Shown: positions 1 through 7,597, counted from the first letter of the stretch. The stretch is DNA of 11,749 bases from Pedobacter sp. UBA1951 (GCA_002336465.1 DDEP01000076.1:1-11749); one strand, 5' to 3'. Translations and numbers: made by a program. The notes: generated from the letters alone by a model not told the origin.

Positions 1-544
1 AGAGCTTCAAAAATACCTCAAAACTTACCCAGAAGAATTCTACCAACATGCCGATTTTAATTCAGAAAAACGATTGCTAAGAGCTATAGAAATAGCGGAC
101 TACTTGAAATACCATAAAATTAATTTTGCTAAAAGACCAGAGCTCAATTATTTAGTGGTAGGGTTGTATTCGGAAGTAGAAACCCGTAGAAAAAGAATTT
201 TAAACCGCTTAGATAATCGACTGAGCAATGGCTTGATAGAAGAAGTGAAAACTTTAATTCATGCAGGTGTAAGTAAAGAAATGCTTGTTTTTTACGGACT
301 TGAATATAAATTTGTGGTTGCTTATTTGGATGGAGAACTTAGTTTTGAACAGCTAAAAGAACGTTTAGGTACAGCCATTTGCCAGTTTGCTAAAAGACAA
401 ATGACATTCTTTAGGAAAATGGAAAAAGATGGAGTTAAAATTAACTGGATTGATACAAACAGCGGTAATATAACAGAACAGGTATTAGAACTTATTAGAA
501 ATCAGTTTGACGCATCATATTTACGAGAACAGAATGAGGAATAA
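1..544 (+). CDS. miaA: tRNA dimethylallyltransferase (MiaA), C-terminal part, 5' truncated by window edge
   Basis: The reading frame is open from base 2 to the TAA at 542-544, giving about 180 residues; the start lies outside the window. MiaA transfers a dimethylallyl group to N6 of A37 in tRNAs that read UNN codons, acting in the cytoplasm. The visible part is the C-terminal region of the family: 'EKRLLRAIEI' near residues 22-31, 'RLDNRLSNGLIEEV', the Bacteroidota-style 'FYGLEYKF', and 'FAKRQMTFFR' near the end. The N-terminal P-loop is not in view. After the conserved core (about 'INWID') there is a tail of roughly 30 residues ending 'LREQNEE'. The last 11 bases overlap the methyltransferase start at 534, so the two may be translationally coupled. 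Many Bacteroidota carry two miaA paralogues, and which one this is cannot be told here. The identification is firm. Confidence 0.93.
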   Translation, partial: ELQKYLKTYPEEFYQHADFNSEKRLLRAIEIADYLKYHKINFAKRPELNYLVVGLYSEVETRRKRILNRLDNRLSNGLIEEVKTLIHAGVSKEMLVFYGLEYKFVVAYLDGELSFEQLKERLGTAICQFAKRQMTFFRKMEKDGVKINWIDTNSGNITEQVLELIRNQFDASYLREQNEE

Positions 545-1661
545 AATAAAGCCTATCATCAAATGGACGGGAGGGAAATACAATGAATTTGCTTTATTTG
601 AAAGATATATTCCAGGCTTTAAGAGATACATAGAGCCATTTTTTGGAGGAGGAGGAGTGTTCTTTGCGTTACAGCCGCAAACTCCTGCTCTTATTAATGA
701 CAAAAGCACAGACCTGATTTCTTTCTATAAGAACATTCATAATGAGCAGTTTAAAAACGCTGTTTATGCATATGTAAATGCATGGGATGAGATTACGACC
801 ATGGTGCAGGAACTTTGGCTTGTACACCAAACTTATTTTTCTGAATGTATTTTTTCTGAGAAGGAACTTGCAACGTTTTCTGAAAGAATAATGAACGATG
901 TGTCTGTGCGGTTTAAACAAACTACAACATTAAGAGCCAGTGAATTCATCATTGATGAAGCGCTTTTCATGAAATATGTGGTTGATAGTATAATCGATAA
1001 AACAAGACGGATTAAACGAATCGTAAAAAAAGAAAATAGGGTTTTTACGACTAATGAATTAAAAAATCATTTTGAAACCGGTATTAAGAGTGGTTTTTAT
1101 CTGTTTTTCAGAAACTTACTCAATCAGAAATATAGTGGAAAAACCCTGCTTGCAGATGAAAAAGCTGCTGCGAATTGGTTTTTTGTACGTGAATTCTGTT
1201 ACGGTTCCATGTTTAGATATAATAGCAAAGGCGATTTTAATATACCATATGGAGGCATTGCCTATAATCGAAAGAATTTTAAGAAGAAAGCCGACCACTT
1301 ATTTTCTGATGAAATTAAAAAACTTTTTGGTTCAGTACAGGCATATAATTTAGATTTTGAAGCTTTTTTAAAGGACGTAAAGCCCAAGGAATCCGATTTC
1401 ATCTTCCTTGATCCACCTTATGATAGTGAGTTCTCTGAATATGATCAGAATGCTTTTACACAAAAAGACCAACAACGTTTGGCAGATTTTTTAAAGCATA
1501 CTAAAGCCAAATGGATGCTGGTTATCAAAGAAACGGTATTTATCAGAGAAATATATACTCATCCTGAAATAAAAATCGTAACTTTTAATAAGAATTACAC
1601 TTACAACGTGCGGGGCCGCAATAACAGAGCTGTAACCCACCTCATTATAACCAATTATTAA
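534..1661 (+). CDS. D12-class DNA N6-adenine methyltransferase (probable type II R-M modification subunit)
   Basis: This gene encodes a 375-residue S-adenosylmethionine-dependent adenine methyltransferase of the Dam/MT_D12 type. ATG 534 was chosen because the protein then opens with 'IKPIIKWTGGK', the usual N-terminus of this class; an in-frame TTG at 507 would only add residues shared with the miaA coding region. Visible landmarks are the SAM-binding 'FFGGGG' at residues 36-41, 'LINDKSTDL' just after it, 'FNIPYGG' near 235-241, the catalytic 'DPPY' at 293-296, and a C-terminal 'RNNRAVTHLIITNY'. It is longer than Dam (about 280 residues). The extra length lies between residues about 90 and 200, where target recognition would be expected. 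The start overlaps the end of miaA by 11 bases, and the next gene begins 6 bases after the stop, so M and R are probably co-transcribed. The recognition sequence cannot be read from the protein. An orphan methylase is the alternative, but the following nuclease-like gene makes a restriction-modification pair more likely. Confidence 0.92.
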   Translation: MRNKIKPIIKWTGGKYNEFALFERYIPGFKRYIEPFFGGGGVFFALQPQTPALINDKSTDLISFYKNIHNEQFKNAVYAYVNAWDEITTMVQELWLVHQTYFSECIFSEKELATFSERIMNDVSVRFKQTTTLRASEFIIDEALFMKYVVDSIIDKTRRIKRIVKKENRVFTTNELKNHFETGIKSGFYLFFRNLLNQKYSGKTLLADEKAAANWFFVREFCYGSMFRYNSKGDFNIPYGGIAYNRKNFKKKADHLFSDEIKKLFGSVQAYNLDFEAFLKDVKPKESDFIFLDPPYDSEFSEYDQNAFTQKDQQRLADFLKHTKAKWMLVIKETVFIREIYTHPEIKIVTFNKNYTYNVRGRNNRAVTHLIITNY

Positions 1662-1667
1662 AATGTT

Positions 1668-2282
1668 ATGAAAAACGTTTCGCAGCATAATCCTTTTATA
1701 TTTAACTGCGAAACCTGCCTGACAAAATGCGAAGGCACAAGTAAGAATACTTACATTTTTGATAAAGATGCCGAATTTTCATCTCGTTATGAGCAAAAAT
1801 TAATCAATTATATTAATCAGAATACACGCTTCAAGGCAGAAAAAACCACTGAAAGCCACTATCCTGACTTACAAGTCCTTTCCCAGAATAAAATCATTTT
1901 TTACATCGAAGTGAAAGTTCAACGTCGTACGTTCATGGCTGTACAAAAACACCTTCCACAAAGTAACTTAAAGCCTTCTGAAACAATAGCACTGAACGAA
2001 AGTGACCTGTTAAGGTATTTTGAAATAGAGGAAAAAATAAAGAAACCAATCTTTTTGTTTTGGATTCTGTTGAACAGACCATGTGTACTTGAAAAAGGTG
2101 AAGAAAAATATTATTACCGTTTGGTTTCAGAATTAAAACCTATCTGGGAAGAAGAAAGGAGCAAGAGAAAATTCAAGAGAAGAAGTGGAGAGGGAGATGA
2201 AGTTAACGGTAAGCATTTGGGAGTAACAGTTAACTATCATTTTAGTTTAAATGAATTAAAAAACTGGAAGAAAAAGCTTTAG
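1668..2282 (+). CDS. Putative PD-(D/E)XK restriction endonuclease paired with the D12 methyltransferase
   Basis: This 204-residue protein has no family name I can assign with certainty. A plausible PD-(D/E)XK nuclease core is visible. Glu42 ('RYEQKL') could be the helix glutamate. Pro66-Asp67 ('HYPDLQV') is followed by a hydrophobic strand and then 'IEVKVQ' with Glu81 and Lys83. The 13 residues between Asp67 and Glu81 fit this fold. The N-terminus has a C-x2-C-x3-C cluster (Cys14, Cys17, Cys21) that could bind a metal. Residues 161-172 are strongly basic ('RSKRKFKRR') and could contact DNA. The ATG at 1668 lies 6 bases after the methyltransferase stop, in the same direction, which is a standard M-then-R layout. 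No controller (C) protein gene is seen. The role as restriction enzyme is inferred from the motif and the neighbour; a nicking or repair nuclease is possible. Confidence 0.68.
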   Translation: MKNVSQHNPFIFNCETCLTKCEGTSKNTYIFDKDAEFSSRYEQKLINYINQNTRFKAEKTTESHYPDLQVLSQNKIIFYIEVKVQRRTFMAVQKHLPQSNLKPSETIALNESDLLRYFEIEEKIKKPIFLFWILLNRPCVLEKGEEKYYYRLVSELKPIWEEERSKRKFKRRSGEGDEVNGKHLGVTVNYHFSLNELKNWKKKL

Positions 2283-2475
2283 AAAGTAAGATTGTTTACT
2301 TTGACATACATTTTTGCAAAAATCATACATTTATTTTTAATAATGAATTTATTGTAATTGTTTGTTTTTTAGTTTGTTATGATTATTTTTATATAGTGTG
2401 GCATACAGTTTGGGTAAGAATATAAATAATAAATTAAGTTAAACTGATAAATAAATTAACGGAATATTAAAAACT
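2283..2475. other. AT-rich intergenic leader between the R-M pair and the outer-membrane protein gene
   Basis: This stretch of 193 very AT-rich bases contains no credible open frame. It probably holds the end of the R-M transcript and the promoter of the gene at 2476. Near matches to the Bacteroidota -7 element (TAnnTTTG) occur, for example TACAGTTTG at 2404-2412, but none has correct spacing together with an upstream TTG. A weak stem (AAAGTAA at 2283-2289 with TTACTTT at 2296-2302) directly follows the nuclease stop codon and has no adjoining T-run. Confidence 0.4.
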
Positions 2476-2985
2476 ATGAAAAGAAACCCAAAAATTATGG
2501 TCGTGGCAGTAGCTGCCCTAGCTATGTTATTTACTTTTTCAAATACTGTACATGCTCAGACAGGTCCAAAATTAGGTATAGGTCTAAATTTAGGAGCACC
2601 TACAGATGATGCCTATAGTTTTGCCATAGGTGGAGACTTGCGTTACCAATTAGATGTAGATAAACAACTTTCAGTTCCAATCACTGCAGGATATACCAAT
2701 TTTTCTGTAAAAGATAAATTTGGAGGCGGTAGTATAGGTTTTATTCCAGTAAAAGCAGGTTTAAAATACTTCTTTAATCCTTCAGGTGCAGGTGCCTATG
2801 GTTTGGCAGAAGTAGGAGCAGGTTTTGGTACTAGTAATGGTACAGGAACAGCTTTTGTATTTTCACCTGCCGTTGGATATGCATGGAGCAGTGGTGTTGA
2901 TTTAGCTGCCAAATATGAAGGCTATTCTAAAAATGGAACTGCAGGTTATGTAGGCTTACGTTTGGCATACGGTTTTAAACTATAA
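2476..2985 (+). CDS. Small secreted outer-membrane beta-barrel protein
   Basis: This 169-residue protein has a clear signal peptide: basic start 'MKRNPK', a hydrophobic core around residues 8-21, and a likely cleavage after 'VHA' (residue 27), leaving a mature protein of about 142 residues. The mature part is rich in Gly, Ala and aromatic residues arranged as short amphipathic strands, such as 'KLGIGLNLGAP' and 'GYVGLRLAYGFKL', as in small eight-stranded outer-membrane barrels (OmpW/OMP_b-brl-like). No catalytic motif is visible. A strong terminator follows at 3023-3051 and a long AT-rich leader precedes it, so it is probably transcribed alone. The class is well supported; the ligand or specific function is unknown. 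Confidence 0.8.
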   Translation: MKRNPKIMVVAVAALAMLFTFSNTVHAQTGPKLGIGLNLGAPTDDAYSFAIGGDLRYQLDVDKQLSVPITAGYTNFSVKDKFGGGSIGFIPVKAGLKYFFNPSGAGAYGLAEVGAGFGTSNGTGTAFVFSPAVGYAWSSGVDLAAKYEGYSKNGTAGYVGLRLAYGFKL

Positions 2986-3022
2986 AATGAACCTGGAAAT
3001 ATAATTACAATATAATTTTATC

Positions 3023-3051
3023 AAGGCCCTGATAATTTATCGGGGCTTTTT
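3023..3051 (+). terminator. Intrinsic terminator after the outer-membrane protein gene
   Basis: The arms GCCCTGATAA (3026-3035) and TTATCGGGGC (3037-3046) form a stem with one G-U wobble; the innermost pairs must open to give a loop. A run of five T (3047-3051) follows directly. It lies about 38 bases after the stop codon at 2985. Confidence 0.88.
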
Positions 3052-3077
3052 CTATTATTTTAGAAATATAAATGTTA

Positions 3078-3112
3078 TTTTGAGCAGGTTAAAAAACGAG
3101 CAATAAAATTTG
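3078..3112 (+). promoter_or_regulatory. Possible promoter for the DUF3347 lipoprotein gene
   Basis: TTTTG at 3078-3082 could be the -33 element. TAAAATTTG at 3104-3112 resembles the Bacteroidota -7 element TAnnTTTG with one extra base. They are 21 bases apart and lie between the terminator at 3051 and the start at 3147. The match is imperfect, so this is tentative. Confidence 0.3.
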
Positions 3113-3146
3113 CTTATTAACAAGTGAAACACCAATTTAAAACCGG

Positions 3147-3671
3147 ATGATGTCCATAAAAAAATACATGAGTATTATTGCATTAGTAGCTTTTATAACT
3201 GCATGTAATAATACCAAGACTAGCACTCATACAGAAAAAGAAACTGTAGAACAGGTAACAGTAACATTTAAGGATGAAAAACTGAAGAACATCTATATAT
3301 CCTATACCCAATTAAAAGACAATCTTGTAAAAAGTAATGCCGAGGAGGCAAAAAATGCTGCACTTGCATTATCAAAAGAACTTACAAACTTTAACGGGTG
3401 TGAAAATGCAGCGCAAATTGCAACTTCGATAAATAACTCTACAGATCTTAAAGAGCAGCGTAAGCAATTTACAGCCCTAAATACTGAGCTTATTCCAATG
3501 TTTAAACATGCAGAATTAACAGCAGGTACTATTTATGTACAGCACTGTCCCATGGCAAACAAAGGAGATGGGGGAGACTGGTTATCATCTGAGAAAAAGA
3601 TTCAAAATCCTTATTACGGAGATGAGATGCTTGAATGTGGCGCTGTAACAGAAGAAATAAAAACAAAATAA
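3147..3671 (+). CDS. DUF3347-domain lipoprotein, possible copper-binding protein
   Basis: This 174-residue lipoprotein starts at ATG 3147; the next codon is also ATG, so 3150 is an alternative. A short hydrophobic segment ends in the lipobox 'ITAC', with Cys20 as the lipidated residue, so the mature protein is membrane-anchored. Residues about 45-170 match the DUF3347 pattern: a helical start ('IYISYTQLKDNLV'), then 'QRKQFTALNTELIPMFK', 'YVQHCPMANKGDGGDWLS' (130-147), 'NPYYGDEMLECG' (154-165). In this family the His-Cys-Pro-Met and Met-x-x-Cys residues are suspected metal ligands, and the domain also occurs at the end of CusB-like efflux adaptors, which suggests Cu(I) or another soft metal. 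No efflux genes are nearby. It lies 70 bases upstream of gltA and no terminator separates them, so read-through into gltA is possible. The family is firm; the metal role is inference. Confidence 0.85.
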   Translation: MMSIKKYMSIIALVAFITACNNTKTSTHTEKETVEQVTVTFKDEKLKNIYISYTQLKDNLVKSNAEEAKNAALALSKELTNFNGCENAAQIATSINNSTDLKEQRKQFTALNTELIPMFKHAELTAGTIYVQHCPMANKGDGGDWLSSEKKIQNPYYGDEMLECGAVTEEIKTK

Positions 3672-3741
3672 CATTAGCTTAATAAAGCATAGTTACCTTA
3701 ACATTAAGAACGAATTATCATAATACATAAATAAACAATAT

Positions 3742-5016
3742 ATGTCAGCTAACGCAGAAATTAAAATAGATGGCAAGAGTTATGAATTTCCGATTATAAC
3801 CGGAACCGAGAATGAAAAAGCCATTGATATTTCAAAATTAAGAGACCTTACCGGTCATATCACACTGGATCTTGGATATAAAAATACAGGTTCTACTAAA
3901 AGTGCGATAACTTTTTTAGATGGAGAAGAGGGGATTTTAAAATACAGAGGATATCCTATTGAAGAACTGGCTGAAAAAGCTTCGTTCCTTGAAGTAGCTT
4001 ACCTTTTAATATATGGTACATTACCAAGTGCCCAAGAATTAGAGAATTTCCAGAACACGATCAGTATGCATACACTGATACACGAGGATATGAAGAAATT
4101 TTTTGATGGTTTTCCATCAAAATCACATCCTATGGCACAATTGGGATCACTTGTTTTTTCACTAGCCACTTTTTATCCTGAAAGCTTTAAACAAAATCAA
4201 ACCTACGAAGAGCTAAACCTGACCATTATTAAATTATTGGCTAAACTACCTACCATCGTAGCTTTTATCTATAAAAAATCTTTAGGCCACCCACTTATTT
4301 ATCCAAAGAATAAATACGATTACGTAACCAATTATTTATGGATGACATTTGGACAACGTACAGAAGATTATGAGGTAAATCCTAAAATCGTAAGTGCGAT
4401 GAATAAGCTCTTGATCTTGCACGCAGATCACGAGCAAAATTGTTCTACATCTACAGTACGTATCGTAGGTTCTTCAGACTGTAATTTATATGCTTCTGTT
4501 TCAGCTGGTATAGCTGCCTTATGGGGCCCATTGCATGGTGGAGCAAACCAGGCTGTAATTGAAATGCTTGAACGTATTAAAGAGGATGGAGGAGATACCG
4601 ATAAATGGATTGCTAAAGCTAAAGATAAAAATGATCCTTTCCGTATGATGGGCTTTGGACACAGAGTTTACAAAAACTTTGATCCAAGAGCAAAAATCAT
4701 TAAAAAAGCTTGTGATGACATTCTAGAAAGCTTAGGTATTAATGATCCGGTATTGGCAATTGCTAAACGTTTAGAAGAAGCTGCATTGACAGATCCTTAT
4801 TTTATCGAAAGAAAATTATATCCAAACGTAGATTTCTATTCAGGTATCATTTATCGTGCATTGGGTTTCCCTTCTGAATTCTTTACCGTGTTATTTGCAT
4901 TAGGCCGTTTACCGGGATGGATTGCACAATGGAAAGAAATGAAAGAAAATAAAGAGCCTATTGGCCGCCCACGTCAGGTTTATACCGGAGAGGTAAATAA
5001 AACCATGAATAAATAA
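3742..5016 (+). CDS. gltA: Citrate synthase
   Basis: This 424-residue enzyme condenses acetyl-CoA and oxaloacetate to citrate at the entry of the TCA cycle. Its length is close to that of the E. coli GltA type. The catalytic signature is intact: 'LHADHEQN' with His227 and His230, 'GPLHGGANQ' with His265, 'FGHRVYKNFDPRA' with His307 and Arg308, and 'VDFYSG' with Asp364. The arginines Arg389 and Arg409 ('GRPRQVYTGE') lie where substrate-binding arginines are expected. The N-terminal stretch 'KIDGKSYEFPIITGTE' matches the small beta domain found in this type. ATG 3742 has no Shine-Dalgarno sequence, which is normal in this phylum, and no other start fits the conserved N-terminus. A bidirectional terminator follows at 5048-5081. 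The identification is firm. Confidence 0.98.
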   Translation: MSANAEIKIDGKSYEFPIITGTENEKAIDISKLRDLTGHITLDLGYKNTGSTKSAITFLDGEEGILKYRGYPIEELAEKASFLEVAYLLIYGTLPSAQELENFQNTISMHTLIHEDMKKFFDGFPSKSHPMAQLGSLVFSLATFYPESFKQNQTYEELNLTIIKLLAKLPTIVAFIYKKSLGHPLIYPKNKYDYVTNYLWMTFGQRTEDYEVNPKIVSAMNKLLILHADHEQNCSTSTVRIVGSSDCNLYASVSAGIAALWGPLHGGANQAVIEMLERIKEDGGDTDKWIAKAKDKNDPFRMMGFGHRVYKNFDPRAKIIKKACDDILESLGINDPVLAIAKRLEEAALTDPYFIERKLYPNVDFYSGIIYRALGFPSEFFTVLFALGRLPGWIAQWKEMKENKEPIGRPRQVYTGEVNKTMNK

Positions 5017-5047
5017 GGTTTGCTTTAAAAGTAAATTCTAATAAAAT

Positions 5048-5081
5048 AAAAAATCCGGTAATGATCATTACCGGATTTTTT
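5048..5081. terminator. Bidirectional intrinsic terminator between gltA and the converging DUF3667 gene
   Basis: A perfect 34-base palindrome is centred between 5064 and 5065: the arm AATCCGGTAATGA is mirrored by TCATTACCGGATT, flanked by A-runs on the left and T-runs on the right. It therefore gives a hairpin plus U-tract on either strand. It sits 31 bases after the gltA stop and 26 bases beyond the end of the convergent gene, so one element can serve both. Confidence 0.92.
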
Positions 5082-5107
5082 TGTGCTTGTTATGTTTATG
5101 CTTTATG

Positions 5108-6190
5108 TTAAACCAGAATAAAGCTTACTCCAATTAACAATATAGCGCAAAATGAGAATAAGATATTGTATAATAAGAAGAGTAAAAACAACCTGAGGAT
5201 GGTTCCCCATTTTCTACCTCCGTAAAATACCCTTAATGATTTGTAAATGTACCATGTCATATAAATCATACAGGCAAAAATAAGCCAGTTACTGATATTG
5301 AATACGAAGCCTGTTGCCCATGTTAAGAACATACAGATCAGTACTGATAAAAACAAAGCAGAATGTACATGGAACGAGTAAATAAGATGCTCATAGTAAT
5401 ACTTCTTCTTGTTGATATATACTAGTTTAAGAATTAAGGCAAAAAGAGGTAAAAGCACAAACATCATTTTAGGAACATTATGCAGAATGCTCTTTTTAAA
5501 TTCTTTACCAGGATCTTCGTAGTGATTGAATTCTATGTTTTTCTTTTTGAAATAATTTTCTAGGAAACCATCTCTTTTCTCTTTAGGAAGAGCTCTTTGA
5601 TTTTTTTCGTATTCTTCAACCGTTTCTTCTTTAGGTTTTGTCTTTTTTAAGAAGTTACGCTCACTGATTTTTTTGTTGAAATCTACCTTAGTACTTCCTT
5701 TGGTCTTAATATCATTTTCAGCCTGCCTGATGATGCTATCTTTAACCGTTTTTTCTATGGGAATGTACCTAAGTACTTCTTTAAGTTCTGAAATATCATC
5801 AAAAGCTGCAGTATCTGTAGATTTTTCGGTTTTTGTGGTATTGCTCTCTTCTATAACTTTATTTTTTTTATCGGCTTTTTCGCCGCCTAAAATAAAAATA
5901 AAGAAAACGATGCTGATGAAAATATAGATTTTCACAGGATGTAAATAAGACATCCGTTTACCAGCAACATATTCTTTGGTAAGAAATCCGGGCTTTAGCA
6001 AAAGAGGTTTTAATGTACCAAAAAACTTATGCTCAAAATGAAAGTAATCTGCTATGGTATGCGATAGCATATGCAACGCATCTTCTTTTAGCTCTATGTT
6101 CTCTTGTCCACAATGAGGGCAGTATCGATCTTCAACTGTATGTCCGCAATTTAAGCAGTCTTTTTCTTTTCTAAGGTTATTGGATGACAT
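5108..6190 (-). CDS. DUF3667 membrane protein with N-terminal zinc ribbon
   Basis: This 360-residue protein belongs to the DUF3667 family, which is common in Bacteroidota and has no established function. It opens with a zinc-ribbon-like pair of knuckles: Cys12-x2-Cys15 and Cys24-x2-Cys27 ('CLNCGH', 'CPHCGQEN'). The family signature 'LKPGFLTKEYVAGKRMSYLH' (66-85) leads into a first membrane helix at about 86-103. A long, highly charged soluble stretch covers about 104-238, followed by further hydrophobic segments at about 241-258, 276-298, 300-316 and one or two between 329 and 360. It is probably in the inner membrane. The start at 6190 lies 21 bases after the transporter stop (6212) on the same strand, so the two are likely co-transcribed. 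The family is firm; the biochemical role is unknown. Confidence 0.88.
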   Translation of the reverse strand: MSSNNLRKEKDCLNCGHTVEDRYCPHCGQENIELKEDALHMLSHTIADYFHFEHKFFGTLKPLLLKPGFLTKEYVAGKRMSYLHPVKIYIFISIVFFIFILGGEKADKKNKVIEESNTTKTEKSTDTAAFDDISELKEVLRYIPIEKTVKDSIIRQAENDIKTKGSTKVDFNKKISERNFLKKTKPKEETVEEYEKNQRALPKEKRDGFLENYFKKKNIEFNHYEDPGKEFKKSILHNVPKMMFVLLPLFALILKLVYINKKKYYYEHLIYSFHVHSALFLSVLICMFLTWATGFVFNISNWLIFACMIYMTWYIYKSLRVFYGGRKWGTILRLFLLFLLYNILFSFCAILLIGVSFILV

Positions 6191-6211
6191 GAATAAAACT
6201 CCGCAAAAAAA

Positions 6212-7597
6212 TTAATGTGATATTCTTTCAATAGCTTCTTCTTCAGCACGTGTATGTTTATGTTTAAACATCAATGCAAATAATATGGTAATGGCCAAAG
6301 CATAAACTGTAAACGAAAGCCATATGTGATGCCAGTCTTTCATCATTAATGCCTTGCTAAAAGTACCATCATTCATTAAAGTAACGCCTTGTTCTTTGAT
6401 GAAATCAAGTAAATGTGAATTAGAAGAAGAACTATCTACAAAAGTTGCCAACTCATTTACATTGTTAAACGATTTGGTAAAATATTTATCGATCATCCAT
6501 CCTGAAACCAAACTTCCGAAAACGGCACCAAAACCATTGGTCATCATCATGAAAAGGCCTTGTGCCGAAGAACGGTTTTTCTGCGTGGTAGAAGTTTCTA
6601 CGAATAATGAACCAGATATATTGAAAAAATCGAAGGCCATACCATAAACGATACATGACAAAATAATCATCCATAAGTTTCCGGCAGGATCACCATAAGC
6701 AAACAGGCCAAAACGGAATACCCAAGCCATCATGGCAATGATCATTACCCTTTTAATACCAAAGCGTTTTAAGAAGAACGGAATGGCAAGGATAAACAGT
6801 GTCTCTGATATCTGTGAAATAGACATGATGATGGTAGAGTATTTCACCACAAAGGAGTTGGCATATTTTGGGAAATGCTTAAACTCATCTAAGAATACAT
6901 CGCCGTAAGCATTGGTCAATTGTAAAGCTCCTCCTAAAAACATAGAAAATATAAAGAAAAGAGCCATTTTATAATTGGCAAACAATTTAAATGCACCTAA
7001 ACCCAAAGTTTCGCTTAAAGAAGCTTTTTCTGAAATAAGTTTGGCTGGTCTGCATTTAGGCAGAGTTAATGCGTAGATACCTAAAAATAAGGCTCCAGCA
7101 CCCGCAATATAAAACTGAGCAGCTAAAGCCTTGCTTCCGCTTAGATTGGTTACCCACATGGCAACGATAAAGCCCACAGTTCCCCATACACGTATGGGAG
7201 GGAAATCTTTAACTACATCTAAGTTATTGGATTTTAGGGTTGTATAAGATATGGAATTAGCTAATGATATGGTTGGCATATAAAAACACATGGCCAATAA
7301 CATTACGCCAAAAAAATCGTCGGGATTTTGAACTTGCGGTATATAAAAAAGTACAGCAGCATATAGAATATGCATTAAAGCATATAAACGTTCGGCATTG
7401 ACCCATTTATCGGCTATGATACCCGTTAAAGTAGGCATAAATAAAGAAGCAAAGCCCATTGTTGCGAATATTTTTCCAAACTGAGTACCATCCCATTGTT
7501 TGGTTCCAAACCAATAGTTTGCAATTGTTAATAACCATGCACCCCAAACAAAGAATTGCATGAAATTCATTACGGTTAAGCGAAACTTAACATTCAT
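6212..7597 (-). CDS. NupG-like nucleoside:H+ symporter (major facilitator superfamily)
   Basis: This 461-residue membrane protein has about twelve hydrophobic helices spread over residues 8-445. It resembles the nucleoside:proton symporter family (NupG/XapB): the opening 'FRLTVMNFMQFFVWGAWL', 'LTGIIADKWVNAERL' in the loop after helix 2, 'RVWGTVGFIVAMW' around 136-148, and 'YGMAFDFFNISGSLFVE' around 318-334. The predicted role is uptake of nucleosides driven by the proton gradient at the inner membrane. It is longer than NupG (about 418 residues). Part of this is a polar loop at about 371-420, between the last two helices. It is the first gene of a two-gene unit with the DUF3667 gene, and it follows the terminator at 7695-7722. 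Substrate preference cannot be read from the sequence, so no gene symbol is given. Confidence 0.85.
   Translation of the reverse strand: MNVKFRLTVMNFMQFFVWGAWLLTIANYWFGTKQWDGTQFGKIFATMGFASLFMPTLTGIIADKWVNAERLYALMHILYAAVLFYIPQVQNPDDFFGVMLLAMCFYMPTISLANSISYTTLKSNNLDVVKDFPPIRVWGTVGFIVAMWVTNLSGSKALAAQFYIAGAGALFLGIYALTLPKCRPAKLISEKASLSETLGLGAFKLFANYKMALFFIFSMFLGGALQLTNAYGDVFLDEFKHFPKYANSFVVKYSTIIMSISQISETLFILAIPFFLKRFGIKRVMIIAMMAWVFRFGLFAYGDPAGNLWMIILSCIVYGMAFDFFNISGSLFVETSTTQKNRSSAQGLFMMMTNGFGAVFGSLVSGWMIDKYFTKSFNNVNELATFVDSSSSNSHLLDFIKEQGVTLMNDGTFSKALMMKDWHHIWLSFTVYALAITILFALMFKHKHTRAEEEAIERISH

Noticed and set aside
2283..2302. Possible terminator after the nuclease-like gene (AAAGTAA / TTACTTT)
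   Set aside because: The stem is only 7 bp and AT-rich, and no T-run directly follows, so it was not called as a terminator.
3698..3710. 13-base sequence TTAACATTAAGAA repeated exactly at 10198-10210, in front of gltA and in the etfB leader
   Set aside because: In AT-rich DNA of this length a shared 13-mer is expected by chance, and at the second site it faces the opposite way relative to the gene it precedes.
6354..6647. Open frame opposite the nucleoside transporter gene
   Set aside because: It is a shadow of the transporter coding sequence with no start signal or motif.
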